Positions 8,026 through 17,271 of a stretch of 64,000 nt of DNA are shown here, one piece after another. Positions within the stretch are counted from its first letter, which is position 1. Every line of letters begins with the position of its first letter. The notes under the pieces are model-generated. The model searched no databases, was not told the origin of the DNA, and worked only from the letters and a program-made list of their open reading frames with translations. The translations under genes and the position numbers were made by a program. Origin of the DNA: Io17-Chloro-G2 sp963663135 (GTDB lineage Bacteria > Chloroflexota > Dehalococcoidia > Lucifugimonadales > UBA3495); the NCBI GenBank assembly GCA_963663135.2, contig CAXXRM010000002.1, forward strand, positions 310,001 through 374,000, read 5' to 3'.

Positions 8026-8176
8026 TCCTGCGCCCGCCCTTTTCGGTCTTCCTGTCGCCGGCTTTGAGCCCCTGACAGGCTTACGGCGTAACGGCCCGAA
8101 TCAGACAACAAAGCAAACGCCCGCGCGGTGAACCTGACGCCCAAGCGGGCATACACGAACATGCAAAGGAGCAACC

Positions 8177-9349
8177 ATGGACCAGACTGCCAATTCTATT
8201 CTATCGCCGCTATCGCCCAAAGACCCCCGGATACAACCGGACGCCAACCTGGTCAAAGCCCGCCGCCGCATCCAACCCGACCCGGACCTCAGCCCGGGGG
8301 ACAGTCTGCGGAGCACCGACCATCAACGCAGCCCAGGCAACGGTTTATTGACGCCGGATAGAGAGCTTGGAACCAGTTGCTGCTCACCGGGCGACGAGCC
8401 CATTCTGACCACCACGGGTTGGGTGGCAATAAAGGACCTTGATCCGGCACGAGATAAGCTGGCAGGGCACCACAGGCCAAGCAACAAGATGACCTGGGGC
8501 GGCACCAATAACCCAGCCACTGACGGGTTTTTCTTCGAAAGGTCGGCAAGTCCGTACCGGGGCAACCTGGTAGTCCTGGCCACGGAGCGCGGCAGGACCC
8601 GGGTAACACCCAACCACAGGGTCCTGGTCCGGTTGAACGACGCCTTCCCGGAGAAGTGGTGCGTCTACCTGATGCGCAAGGGGAAGTGGTGGCGGATAGG
8701 ACAATGTGTGACCGCGCACCGCCCATACCGTTCCGGAGGGGTAGCCGGGCGGTTGGCAACGGAGCAGGGCGACGCCGGATGGATTCTGGGCGTTCATGAC
8801 ACCCGGGAAGATGCCCTGGTCGCTGAAGCGAAGTGGCAGGGAAGGTATGGCATACCGGGGCTGACGTTCCGGACCGCGAAAGATCGTTCGCTTTCCAACC
8901 GGGATCTGGCTGGGATTCACCAATCGACAGCCGCCCATGTTCAAAAACGACTCAACCGGGTCTTCTCGGATACGGGGCTATGGCGGGAGATGCCCCTTTA
9001 CACTCGCGGAGTATTCGACAGTCGGGAACTCAAGAAAAGACTGTTGCGGGGGATCTTTGCGACGGCCGCCGGCAATCTGTTGCCCCTCTCCGGATATGTG
9101 GACATTGCAGTCCCGCGGGAGCCGTTTGTCCATCGAAATCATAAACCCGAGTACAACCGGCCGGACCTGTTGCGGGCGTCGATCACCACAGAACCCTTTG
9201 AAGGAACCGTATACGGACTGGATGTGCCTCCATTCCATCACTACGTATCCGGCGGGGCGGTTGTCCAGGATTCGGACCAATGGGAGAGCAAACCCAGGCT
9301 TGTGCAACTGGTGCTGGACCTGGTGGATGCCAGACACGGTGAGCATTGA
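8177..9349 (+). CDS. Orphan Hint (intein-like) protein, copy 2
   Basis: A close paralogue of the upstream protein, with very similar DNA across the whole Hint region. The start is firm: AAAGGAG lies just before ATG. Residues 1-68 are a proline-rich, disordered leader ending ELGTSC. Cys69 opens the Hint domain (CSPGDEPIL), TPNH is present, and the 297-residue domain ends VVQD then Ser. The penultimate His of copy 1 is Gln here, which should impair Asn/Asp cyclisation in a normal intein. The N-terminal acyl shift centre is intact. The C-terminal flank of 25 residues differs from copy 1. The same central WCVYLM...WRIG and WQGRYGIPGLTF motifs occur. The gene may cleave or ligate its own flanks. 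Confidence 0.8.
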   Translation: MDQTANSILSPLSPKDPRIQPDANLVKARRRIQPDPDLSPGDSLRSTDHQRSPGNGLLTPDRELGTSCCSPGDEPILTTTGWVAIKDLDPARDKLAGHHRPSNKMTWGGTNNPATDGFFFERSASPYRGNLVVLATERGRTRVTPNHRVLVRLNDAFPEKWCVYLMRKGKWWRIGQCVTAHRPYRSGGVAGRLATEQGDAGWILGVHDTREDALVAEAKWQGRYGIPGLTFRTAKDRSLSNRDLAGIHQSTAAHVQKRLNRVFSDTGLWREMPLYTRGVFDSRELKKRLLRGIFATAAGNLLPLSGYVDIAVPREPFVHRNHKPEYNRPDLLRASITTEPFEGTVYGLDVPPFHHYVSGGAVVQDSDQWESKPRLVQLVLDLVDARHGEH

Positions 9350-9725
9350 TGCTCGCCGCTGGCGCTGGTCGGCCGGTGCGGGGACTCCGGTAGATGGCCT
9401 GGAGCCTCATGACTCTCATCAACCGCTGCACCCGCTTCCGGCTTACCGGTATCCCCTGCCTCTCCAGCCAGGCCTTCATCCGCCTGGACCCGTAGAATGG
9501 GGTCTCCAGGTACTGCCGGTCCATCTCGCCCATCAGGGAGTCGTTCCTGGCCTTCTGGTCCTAACCGTTGCCGAAGACGCCGGCGGCACCCTCCACAAGG
9601 GCTTTCTTCCAGGCCTGAATCTGGCTGGGTGAACCTGTGCCCGGCCGGCCAGTTGGGACACCGTTTCCTCGCCCTTCACCGCCTCCAGCGCCACCTTGGC
9701 CTTGAATGTTGGGTGGGGGATTAGG
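9340..9725 (-). mobile_element. IS3-family transposase remnant (OrfA/OrfB)
   Basis: The OrfA part (HPTFKAKVALEAVKGEETV, then SQLAGRAQVHPA) at about 9715-9600 is the typical helix-turn-helix start of IS3 transposases. A frameshift leads into OrfB: MDRQYLETPFYGSRRMKAWL, then PVSRKRVQRLMRVMRLQAIY at 9533-9380. The DDE integrase core is absent, so it is dead. The truncation falls at the 3' end of the second Hint gene, whose last codons overlap it. Confidence 0.75.
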
Positions 9726-10399
9726 ATGGGGGGCCCGGCGCTGGAATGGCCTACAGTCTTCCCCTCCAGCCGTTTCCAGGCCTTGTACGCCCCTTCAGGT
9801 CTCTGTTGTTGACACAGGAGTGCCTGAAACACCGGAATCCGCTCTCCGGGCGAATTTGGTGTTATGTCTCCACAAGGCCGGTTGCCAGGGCCTGGACTTC
9901 CAGCTGCCCTTGTCATCTTGGTATGTCGACCATGAACCCGCAGATGAGGCAAAGGGCGGGACACATTCCAGTCCAGTCCGGGTTTCTGCTCATAGCGGCG
10001 TACGTGGGCGGGTTTGAGGATGTCCCTGACGACTATGAAGGGCATGACCAGTGGGGACTGGCGGCGGGATTATCAGACATGTAGATACGGTCATTATTCA
10101 CGAGGCGCCCAGTCCCATCACGGATCTCGGTAGGAATCCCGAACCCGGGAACCAGCCCGCCGGCTCCTGAACCCTGCCAAGACACGGGCGTGTTCCTTCG
10201 AGAGTCTCTCAAGGGGACCCGTCCGTCTTCAATTCCATCCTGGGAGCCGGCTCTTTCGGCGATAGCGTTCCCGGGTCCCACCTCCAGGGACTCGGGCTCG
10301 AATCCCGCTGACCGTAGTGGCTGGGCACTCCCGGCCATTTACCGACCACCACCGCAGGCGTAACCTTCACCCGGTCCTCGCCGGAGAGGAGAAATTACC
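9726..10399. other. Stretch without a recognisable gene
   Basis: Frames on the minus strand continue upstream of the IS3 remnant (MPFIVVRDILKPAHV...) but show no family features. No RNA gene was seen. Confidence 0.4.
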
Positions 10400-10837
10400 G
10401 TGAAACCCGACAAACGTGACTCCGAAACGGAACCCGTGCGGAGCGATGCCACTGGCAATCTTGCCATGGGTGTGCTCCTGACCGTCTTCGCCGTCGGCAC
10501 AGCGCTGCTCATCTGGAGAAGTGTCAGCGCCATCCACGAAGAGGGGCATTGGATAGACCAGCTCTTGGGAGCAATCAGGGCCATTTCCGCTCTCTCCGCG
10601 GTGCTGATCGTTCTGTACGGTATCTTTGCCGCAAAGGTATACGGCAATTGGGCAGAGCACCAATTCAGACTTTACTATGAACAGGGCATGGCGGAAGGCC
10701 GGCAACAGGCCGCAGAACGGTTCGGAATGGATGACTACAACGGCTGGAGAGACTGGACCGAGTGGAAAGAATGGGCTGAAGCCGCCCGGCGGGAGGGTCG
10801 GCCCGGGCCTGAGCCGCCGTCTTGGTCCATGAACTGA
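10400..10837 (+). CDS. Small two-helix membrane protein
   Basis: Not recognised. GTG start with GGAGAGGAG seven bases upstream. Residues 1-20 are charged, about 21-40 form a membrane helix (LAMGVLLTVFAVGTALLIW), about 56-78 form a second (AIRAISALSAVLIVLYGIFA), and the C-terminal 65 residues are cytosolic and rich in E, R and W (FGMDDYNGWRDWTEWKEWAE). Charge distribution favours both ends inside. It stands alone among non-coding DNA in the island. Confidence 0.65.
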   Translation: MKPDKRDSETEPVRSDATGNLAMGVLLTVFAVGTALLIWRSVSAIHEEGHWIDQLLGAIRAISALSAVLIVLYGIFAAKVYGNWAEHQFRLYYEQGMAEGRQQAAERFGMDDYNGWRDWTEWKEWAEAARREGRPGPEPPSWSMN

Positions 10838-11826
10838 TGGAGGCCGGTGACGCAAGCCAGTTGCCGAATATGCAGCGGCAACTTCAGCGCCTCACTTGCT
10901 GAACGTCCAAGAACATCGCTTCGTTCAACCCTGCTCATCGGCCCGGAACCGCTCTGTGAGGTCTTCAGCCGGCAGTACGAAGGAGGCTCCAACCTGGCGA
11001 CCACCAATCTCCCTTTCGACGAGTGAACCGGAGTGTTCGGGTCAAAACGCCTCACCAGGGTTCTGCTAGACCGCCTCACCTTCCGCATGGATATCCTGGA
11101 GAATAATATGGGAGTCTGGTGTCTCAACCGCAGCAGGAGGAACGCCGCCTCGCAGCCCCATACGAAATGGACACCACACGATGCACCGCCAACGCTTTCA
11201 CATGCTGACCCTGGAATATCGCAGCCTTGTTCCGTTTGTTTCTGGGGCATTGGAAAAGGCAGAGAGATAGAAACCGCGCCTATAATCCCCCGCAAGCTAA
11301 CGGACCATCACCCTGGCGTCCTCTAGGTTTGGAAACCAGTGCAGGTTGAGACGTCCACCCCGGAACTTCCCACTGAAACTCTCAACGTGTCTCTCCTCTT
11401 CCCTTTGCCCGGCTTGGTGAAGTGAAGTTCTAAGCGCATCCGTCGGGCTCGGCCTCCCGGGTCTTACCAGTTAACTGCGATCCATTTTTGAGCACCAGCA
11501 TGCGAGGCAGTCCCTGGGTTACCTTGGGCCAATCCAGAACTCGGACCACCAGATGGCTGGCAATCGGCGCGTCCACCGGTGATTGGTTCCTGGGTTTACC
11601 TGCCGCCATCTCATCCCTTGCACCAAAATAGTATACAAAGCGGCGAATGAGATGGTCTGACTCGACAGACTCGAGTTGCGAGATTCGTACGCGTGGGCGT
11701 AGCCTGTTAATAGGAGAACCGGACCGGTCGCCAGTTCCCAGTGCATCTTGAACTGTGACCCAGGTTCATGGTCTTAAGCTCAGCCGGTCACAGCGCAGCT
11801 TTGAAGCAGTCGTCGGGAGGGAGGGA
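10838..11826. other. Stretch of about 1 kb without a credible gene
   Basis: The longest frames (minus 10735-11295, minus 11519-11746) have skewed composition and no start signals. The end of this stretch is the leader of the methyltransferase gene, with GGGAGGGAGGGA at 11815-11826. Confidence 0.4.
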
Positions 11827-13020
11827 ATGACCGAGTTTATGGGTACACCTGGAGAGGAGTACACGATCAGCGCCGAGGCGAACCTTTTTCCAGAGGCGTC
11901 CCCCGAAGAATATCAAGACATATTTGCGAGCATCGAGGAGATTGGCCAGCAGGAGGCCATCGGCGTCAAGGATGGCCAGATAATCGACGGTCGAAACCGC
12001 TATCGGGCCTGCCGCGAGCTCGGCGTCGAGCCCAGATTCACCGAGTTGGACGCTGACGTTGACCCGCTCAAATACGTTTTGGCCAAGAATCTTGCCCGCC
12101 GGCATCTGGATGCCAGCCAGCGTGCCGTGATCGCCTACAAGCTATCCGCCTGGTCAAAGCCGGGCGGAGACAGGAGAAGCGAGGCCTACCGGGAAGGTGT
12201 CGACCAATCGGCAATTTTGCCGGATGGTTTTACCCAGGAGCAATCCGCCAAGCTGTTGGCCGTCAGCCCGCGATCGGTCAGGCAGGCCGGCAAAGTCATC
12301 TCAGAGGACAGCCCTGCGGCTCCGGCATTGCGCCAGGCAGTTGAACAGGGAGAGGTTAAAGTCGGCGACGCAGCCAAGGTCGTTGGACAATCGGTAGAGG
12401 TCCAAGAGCGGGCGCTGGCCGCGGTCCAGGGCGGCAAGGCCCGCACCATAGCTGGAAGCGTTAAGGCCATCTTGGTGGAACAGTTGGCCCCCAACCCAAT
12501 GTCGCAATCCGTCATCCCCAACCGGACAATAATAATCGATCCACCCTGGCCAACGGACAAAAGAGCCCGGGAGGACCGGGCCAACGGGCAGGGTGTAGAC
12601 CACGAAACAATGACCGTCGACCAAATTACCAGGATGCAATTGCCGCTGGCCGACGACGGGTTCGTTTTTCTTTGGACGATCCAGGAGTACCTGCCGGACG
12701 CCATCAGGATGCTTGAACGGTGGAAAGTCAAGTACTTGTTTACCATGGTCTGGCGAAAAGACGATGGTATGGAGCCTCGGGGGACAAGCCACTTCGACGT
12801 GGAGTTCGTACTGGTGGGAGCCAAGGGCAAGCCGCAGTTCCTCAACAAATTTTCGCGCTTCAAAGGTGATGAGGCGGAATTAAAGATGGGGTTCAATGGG
12901 CCCTGTGAATCCCCGCGGGCCGCTCACTTGGTCAAACCTGCTGCATTCTATGACATCGTAAAACAGTTTACCCCAGGACCTCGGTTGGAATTGCCGGAGA
13001 GCGGCCTCAAGCATCTCTAG
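11827..13020 (+). CDS. ParB-like/MT-A70 N6-adenine methyltransferase
   Basis: A fusion often found in phages and mobile elements. The N-terminal part is ParB/Spo0J-like (QEAIGVKDGQIIDGRNRYRA, then LAKNLARRHLDASQRA) with a helix-turn-helix stretch (QEQSAKLLAVSPRSVRQAGK). The C-terminal part is an MT-A70 domain with motif IV DPPWP (IIIDPPWPTDKR), FVFLWTIQEYLPDA and the late HLVKPAAFYDIVKQF block. It should transfer methyl from S-adenosylmethionine to adenine in DNA. I chose ATG 11827 because GGGAGGGAGGGA precedes it; the frame is open 24 codons further up. The expected end LELFAR...W is replaced by LELPESGLKHL and a stop, so the extreme C-terminus is altered. No cognate restriction enzyme is adjacent. 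Confidence 0.85.
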   Translation: MTEFMGTPGEEYTISAEANLFPEASPEEYQDIFASIEEIGQQEAIGVKDGQIIDGRNRYRACRELGVEPRFTELDADVDPLKYVLAKNLARRHLDASQRAVIAYKLSAWSKPGGDRRSEAYREGVDQSAILPDGFTQEQSAKLLAVSPRSVRQAGKVISEDSPAAPALRQAVEQGEVKVGDAAKVVGQSVEVQERALAAVQGGKARTIAGSVKAILVEQLAPNPMSQSVIPNRTIIIDPPWPTDKRAREDRANGQGVDHETMTVDQITRMQLPLADDGFVFLWTIQEYLPDAIRMLERWKVKYLFTMVWRKDDGMEPRGTSHFDVEFVLVGAKGKPQFLNKFSRFKGDEAELKMGFNGPCESPRAAHLVKPAAFYDIVKQFTPGPRLELPESGLKHL

Positions 13021-14524
13021 AAACTCGGACGGAAACCCCGATTCTCCCCAAGCCGTCGTTTTCTTAACGTCGATTATCGATGTAACAGTTGGTTCATGAA
13101 ACGTATTACATATGTTATAATGCCGCATAAGACTGGAATACGTCTGCTTGGCGTAGCGCGAAACCCGGCCAATGGCTTTCCGGCCAGACCTCTAGGCCCA
13201 CTGGGTATAGCCGGAATTACCCTGCCCGTGATGTCCCTCTGTGGGTGATTGGGTCGGTGTCACATACCGAAGGCTGGTCAGACACCCATCACCTTGAATC
13301 TGCTCCGCCCGCCGAGAGGCTTTGGCTCTGCCCAACATCGGCATCGACAACGCCGTCCTTCTCATTCCCGGGGTCCAGCCCCAAGCCCGTCCTGTCATCG
13401 GCGCCGGGGTATCCCGGCGATTCCCGGTAGCCCATGCCCCGCTTGAACACCTCAGTCCGACGAACTGGCACGTCCCTCTGAACCCGCACCCGGACTATTT
13501 CACCGACGGACCTAACCCCATTTCTCCACAACCCAAGTTCGGCGCCATCCCCCACCCTGGACCCGGATAGCCGATCTCAAAGCCCAGGAGTTGAACTGCG
13601 GGAACCAATTGGAATCAGAGACACGGCGAGGTGTCAACGCCGACGGAGTTCCATGAGCAAATGGACCGACGGAACGCCAGGCCCAATTGATGGAGGGATG
13701 GGCCGCCCGAGGAGAAAGGAACCGTTAAAACCGACGGCGCATACATGCCCAGATCAGGCTATGAGACCCAGTGGGCATGTTCCTTGACCTGACGCTCCTG
13801 TCATTGCACTGACCCGGGTTGTGGACGCGGCCGGGTCCATCGCCGAGGCGTTTATGGGCTTTGCACTCTTGGAAAGTCGCTCCCGTGATCACCTGTTAGG
13901 CGTTCGCGGACCGTGGTGTTCATGCGAGTCAGAGTGTTAGTTACGAGCTTAAGGGGATGTGGTAATAAAGTACTAGACGGCAAGCCTCGAGCCATCCCAT
14001 GGCCCCATTCCTCGGAACTCTATGCCTTTTGCTTCCAAGAGGCCGGGCGGACGCAATGTGGGAGCCGCTGGGCCGATTGCGGAAATGCTCGGCCCTGTTG
14101 CGCTTCAGGACCATTGGCTTGCTAAATCCCGACCACCTGGTCGGTCCGACGGGTCCCTTCGAGGTCAGGCGCCTCCCGGACAATGGCTGGCCCGACGTCC
14201 GTCCCGAGGCGTAGTACCGAGCGTTGATTATCGCTGTGGGGCGCCACACCCATCCGGCGGTCTTTGAGAATGTCTCCAATCGTCGCTCCGGTTGCCCCGG
14301 GGCGGCCGCCGCAAACATTCCCCTTGGAAATGAAGCACCGGTCGCAACTCCAAGAGTGACCATGCCGCGTGTTCGCCCACTGCCCGGCAATACTCAAGGC
14401 CTCTGAATGGCCGGGACTCGAACAACGACAACTAACTTTGCCGGCGTATTGCCTCACTATCCTATGCGGATTAAATGCACCAAGCCCAGCTAAGTTCACC
14501 CAATAGAATGCTTTAAGGCGCCCG
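13021..14524. other. 1.5 kb without a credible gene
   Basis: Overlapping frames on both strands have high arginine and proline and no start signals. A TATAAT-like box occurs at about 13113-13118 (acatatgTTATAATgcc). No tRNA or transposase was recognised. Confidence 0.4.
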
Positions 14525-14902
14525 CTATCCGCCAAAAGCGCTCTGATTACACGCCTCGTCTATCCATATGCGTAACTTGAAGTCTGCGATTCGGATGACT
14601 CGGCCCTTCCTCATGTGTGGGATAGGGTGGTCGGGATCCCTTAACCATTCTTTGAATTTCGGCACTGATACCCCGAGCAACTTCGCTGCTTCTTGCTGGC
14701 TGTAGCAGACCAGTTTGTCGGAAACTGTCGAATCCTCCCCAACCTTGGCCGTGATCAATCGGCATAGAGCGTGGGTATCCTCGGATGTCCAGAGTCTCCA
14801 GCCGGTCTCCGACGTTGGGTCCTTGACTAGGAGAAGAGGGCTCGAATTGACACCGCACACGTCCTCTAAGATCTGGTCGAGGTCTTCCAGGGTTAAAATC
14901 AT
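14525..14902 (-). CDS. Excisionase/MerR-like HTH protein
   Basis: The C-terminal half is a winged helix-turn-helix of the excisionase type: CYSQQEAAKLLGVSVPKFKEWL, then HPIPHMRKGRVIRIADFKLRIWID. The N-terminal half (MILTLEDLDQILEDVCGVNS...ALCRLITAKV) is helical and not recognised. ATG at 14902 is preferred because GAAGGTGGG lies just upstream; a GTG three codons earlier is possible. Such proteins direct integrase excision or act as small regulators. This suits the idea that the island is a former integrative element, though no integrase is present in the window. Confidence 0.7.
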   Translation of the reverse strand: MILTLEDLDQILEDVCGVNSSPLLLVKDPTSETGWRLWTSEDTHALCRLITAKVGEDSTVSDKLVCYSQQEAAKLLGVSVPKFKEWLRDPDHPIPHMRKGRVIRIADFKLRIWIDEACNQSAFGG

Positions 14903-15069
14903 TATTCCCACCTTCCGAATGGAGTTGAGGGTTTGAGGGTTACGTCAGGGCATCATCCGTTGGACACCGGCACAGGTGGTGACAACTAGGGAGGGGACTT
15001 CGCAGATCAGGGTCACCACCTTGGCCTCACCGGTTAAATCGTTCGAAAATTGGTTCCATGCAAAAATGA

Positions 15070-15108
15070 TATACAGAAATTTTGAATTAGGTTTTATCGC
15101 CGGCGAAC
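15070..15108. repeat. Long direct repeat, copy 1
   Basis: A 39-bp sequence tataca.aa.ttttgaatt... matching 15245-15283 at 36 of 39 positions. Weaker similarity continues about 35 bp downstream (gga.ggcaaaag...ttcagc). No ORF crosses the pair convincingly. Confidence 0.75.
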
Positions 15109-15244
15109 TTCCATGTTTCGGATGGCAAAAGGAGCTTCAGCATGACAGTAAAGAGATTCCCAAACGCGTGTGGCCCCGCCCATCGAGGCCAACATCGCGT
15201 CAATATCTCTTGTAAAGACCAGAACTGATTCCATAAACCAAGCA

Positions 15245-15283
15245 TATACACAATTTTTGAATTAGGTTTTATTGCCGGCGAAC
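15245..15283. repeat. Long direct repeat, copy 2
   Basis: The second copy of the repeat at 15070-15108, with starts 175 bp apart. The surrounding 14903-15849 holds no recognised gene. Confidence 0.75.
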
Positions 15284-15680
15284 CACCGATTGTCAGGACG
15301 GCAAAAGAATGGTTCAGCGGGATAATTAGGACCCCCCCTGGATTCATGAGAAAGGCCAATTTGCAGCTAGGAAGCCGGATTTCCAACTTCCGGACTCAGG
15401 CCACTTGATCACATGAAACCGCGCAGTTGACTCTTAAAGGAAGAGGGAAATGTGTTATGCCCGCCACTTTTTCTACCAGCCAAAGCCAAGGTGAAACCTC
15501 CACGGCCGGCAGATAAAATCGGGGAAGAGTTGTAGTAGTCCACCAGCGAAATGTGGGGTTGGTGTTGGGATGAGGGAAATAACGCAGTTCCTCGACCACT
15601 GGCAATTTAGTTAATCAGACGTGAGGAAGCGGATGTATCTGTCGGCGGCGCTCCGGGAGTGGCAAAGGTGGCATGCCCCC

Positions 15681-15716
15681 TGGCCGCGGTGGCCCAGCCT
15701 TGGGCCACCGCGGCCA
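15681..15716. other. Very strong hairpin, 16-bp stem, 4-nt loop
   Basis: TGGCCGCGGTGGCCCA pairs perfectly with its reverse complement around the loop GCCT. It is GC-rich without a following T-run and lies just upstream of the IS630 remnant. It may be part of that element or a separate foldback repeat. Confidence 0.6.
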
Positions 15717-15849
15717 CCGTCCGAGTTTAGGGAGAGGGTCCCCACAGCATCGCTAGGTGGGCCGCCGTCTTTGGCTGGCGGGTCCGGCAGCCATGATTTC
15801 CGAGCAGTCCGGGGTTCCCCCGTCCCTCGGCGAAGAACAGTAGGCGGAG

Positions 15850-16611
15850 TTGAGGGTAGCAGTCCGAGAGTTGCTTGCGAGAGCCGGCGTAGGCCTGGCC
15901 CACTGGAACTGGAGGCCATCCCGGCGGTGTGTCTCGGATCGCTTCGGCATTTGCCTGAACTACCTGCGCCGCTTGGGATTCGTCCTGAAACGTCCCAAGA
16001 AACGTCTGGTCAAGGCCGATGCGGAGAAACGGGAAGCCTTTGTAGAGACCGTAGAGACCGATGTTGCCCTTGCATACGGGGAGCGAGAGGCTCGCCAGAG
16101 AATTTTCTTTGCCGACGAAGACCACTTCCGGGCGGACGCGGATCGCGGGGCCAGTAGGTGCTGGAAGGGAAGACGGCCTTGGTGGACTCCAGCAGTTCCA
16201 GACACTCCGAGAAGGCCAGCTATGACTCGGCGGCGTGTTTGGAGACCGGCGAGGTGGAATGCATGGAACTGGATGGGAACAACATCAGGGAAAGCTCCAT
16301 GGCTTTCTTGTGACAGTTGCGGGAGAGGCACAGCGGGGGGCTAACGTGATCTGGGACAATGCACCGGCGCACCGGGGTTCGGCGATGTGGTCATACCTGG
16401 AGACCCCTGGCCTGAACCTGCGGCTGGCGAACTTGCCTGGCTACAGCCCGGACTTCAACGCCGATGAGGCGGTCTGGGGCTGGGCAAGGCGGGAGGCACC
16501 CTGAAACCAATGCCTGGAGACCAAAGCCTTGGGGCAGCAGAGGGTCAACCAAATCCTCGCCGGGTTGGCCAGCCGGAAAAACGAGGTGAGACGGCGACGC
16601 GGGACGATCCT
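15850..16611 (+). mobile_element. Decayed IS630-family transposase
   Basis: Pieces of one IS630 transposase lie in several frames. They are a winged-helix segment (ICLNYLRRLGFVLKRPKKR), KADAEKREAFVETVE, IFFADEDHFRADADRG, the block YDSAACLETGEVECMELDGN, then VIWDNAPAHRGSAMWSYLE and LPGYSPDFNADEAVWGW, ending NQILAGLASRKNEVRRR. DDE-type residues are visible in DED, WDN and the Glu of NADEAVW. At least two frameshifts and an in-frame TGA before QLRERHSGG make it inactive. Terminal inverted repeats were not identified. Confidence 0.8.
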
Positions 16612-16634
16612 GATATGTCGCAAGACTGGAGCAG

Positions 16635-16871
16635 GAGGGCTATCGCCAGTAGACTTGGCGGCACGCTGTTCCTGCCGTTGTAGGCGCAATAGAACTCGGT
16701 CAAATGTTGGGGTTGAAACAGCCTGCCTCGCAACAATGTCATCAAGCCGTAGAAGGTTTCCCGCCCCACGTGGTCCAGATACAACCGGTCCGCTTCGACC
16801 GGTTCGTTCTCCCAGAATCCGCAACCCTCGCTATGTTTGTTGACGTCAAATATAGCCCATTGCTCCACCAC
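16635..16871 (-). mobile_element. IS1182/IS5-type transposase N-terminal fragment
   Basis: The frame encodes YLDHVGRETFYGLMTLLRGR, then LFQPQHLTEFYCAYNGRNSV and PPSLLAIALLLQS. This is the N-terminal domain (DUF772-like) of IS1182-type transposases. It loses similarity after LLLQS, where it abuts the IS630 remnant. It is only a fragment and cannot be active. Confidence 0.65.
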
Positions 16872-17102
16872 CGCAACTTTCGGGCTAGTTATCTGGGAGA
16901 GAGGGGTCTGGGAAACGGCGAGAGAGTCTGGTCCGACGATTCGCAGCTATCTTATGCGTTGACCGAATTTGTAAATCTATTTGTAAATCCACTCGGTTGC
17001 ATTCTATTCTACCGGATTATCATTTAGCCTTGAGTTCATGTCTGGACATCGACTGTACTTATATCTGGTTGCACTCAATTGTGCTATTTATTGGTGGTGA
17101 TT
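16872..17102. other. Island edge, no gene
   Basis: AT-richer DNA between the last transposase fragment and the partial tRNA. No reading frame or integrase site was recognised. The expected 3' half of the tRNA is not here. Confidence 0.4.
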
Positions 17103-17144
17103 GCGGTTTACGAAACCGCTGCTCTGCCACTGAGCTACACCGGC
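17103..17144 (-). tRNA. Partial tRNA-Thr(CGT), 5' half only
   Basis: On the minus strand the sequence starts GCCGGTG (acceptor arm), continues TAGCTCAGTGGCAGAGC (D arm) and then an anticodon arm GCGGT-TTCGTAA-ACCGC with anticodon CGT. After the anticodon stem the sequence becomes unrelated: no variable loop, no TTCGAAT T-arm and no acceptor partner. The 5' half is perfectly tRNA-like, so this is a gene split at or near its anticodon arm, the usual target of integrative elements. The accessory island begins exactly where the tRNA stops. Confidence 0.75.
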
Positions 17145-17271
17145 GTGGATACAATTTAATGGCTATTGAACCCATTTTGCAAATATTTTGCAAACGATGG
17201 CCAGCGAGTTGACGCTCCTAGATTGAGTAGAACGCCGGCGTGAGTGGTCCGGGATCTCCACCTTTCATTCT

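Noticed and set aside
9533..10045. Single 170-residue gene on the minus strand
   Set aside because: Only its last third matches IS3 OrfA; the rest looks like read-through of non-coding DNA.
15070..15283. CRISPR pair
   Set aside because: There are only two copies, imperfect, 175 bp apart, and no cas gene.
17103..17144. tRNA-Thr interrupted by a group I intron
   Set aside because: The break lies after the whole anticodon stem, not within the anticodon loop, and no 3' half follows within reach.
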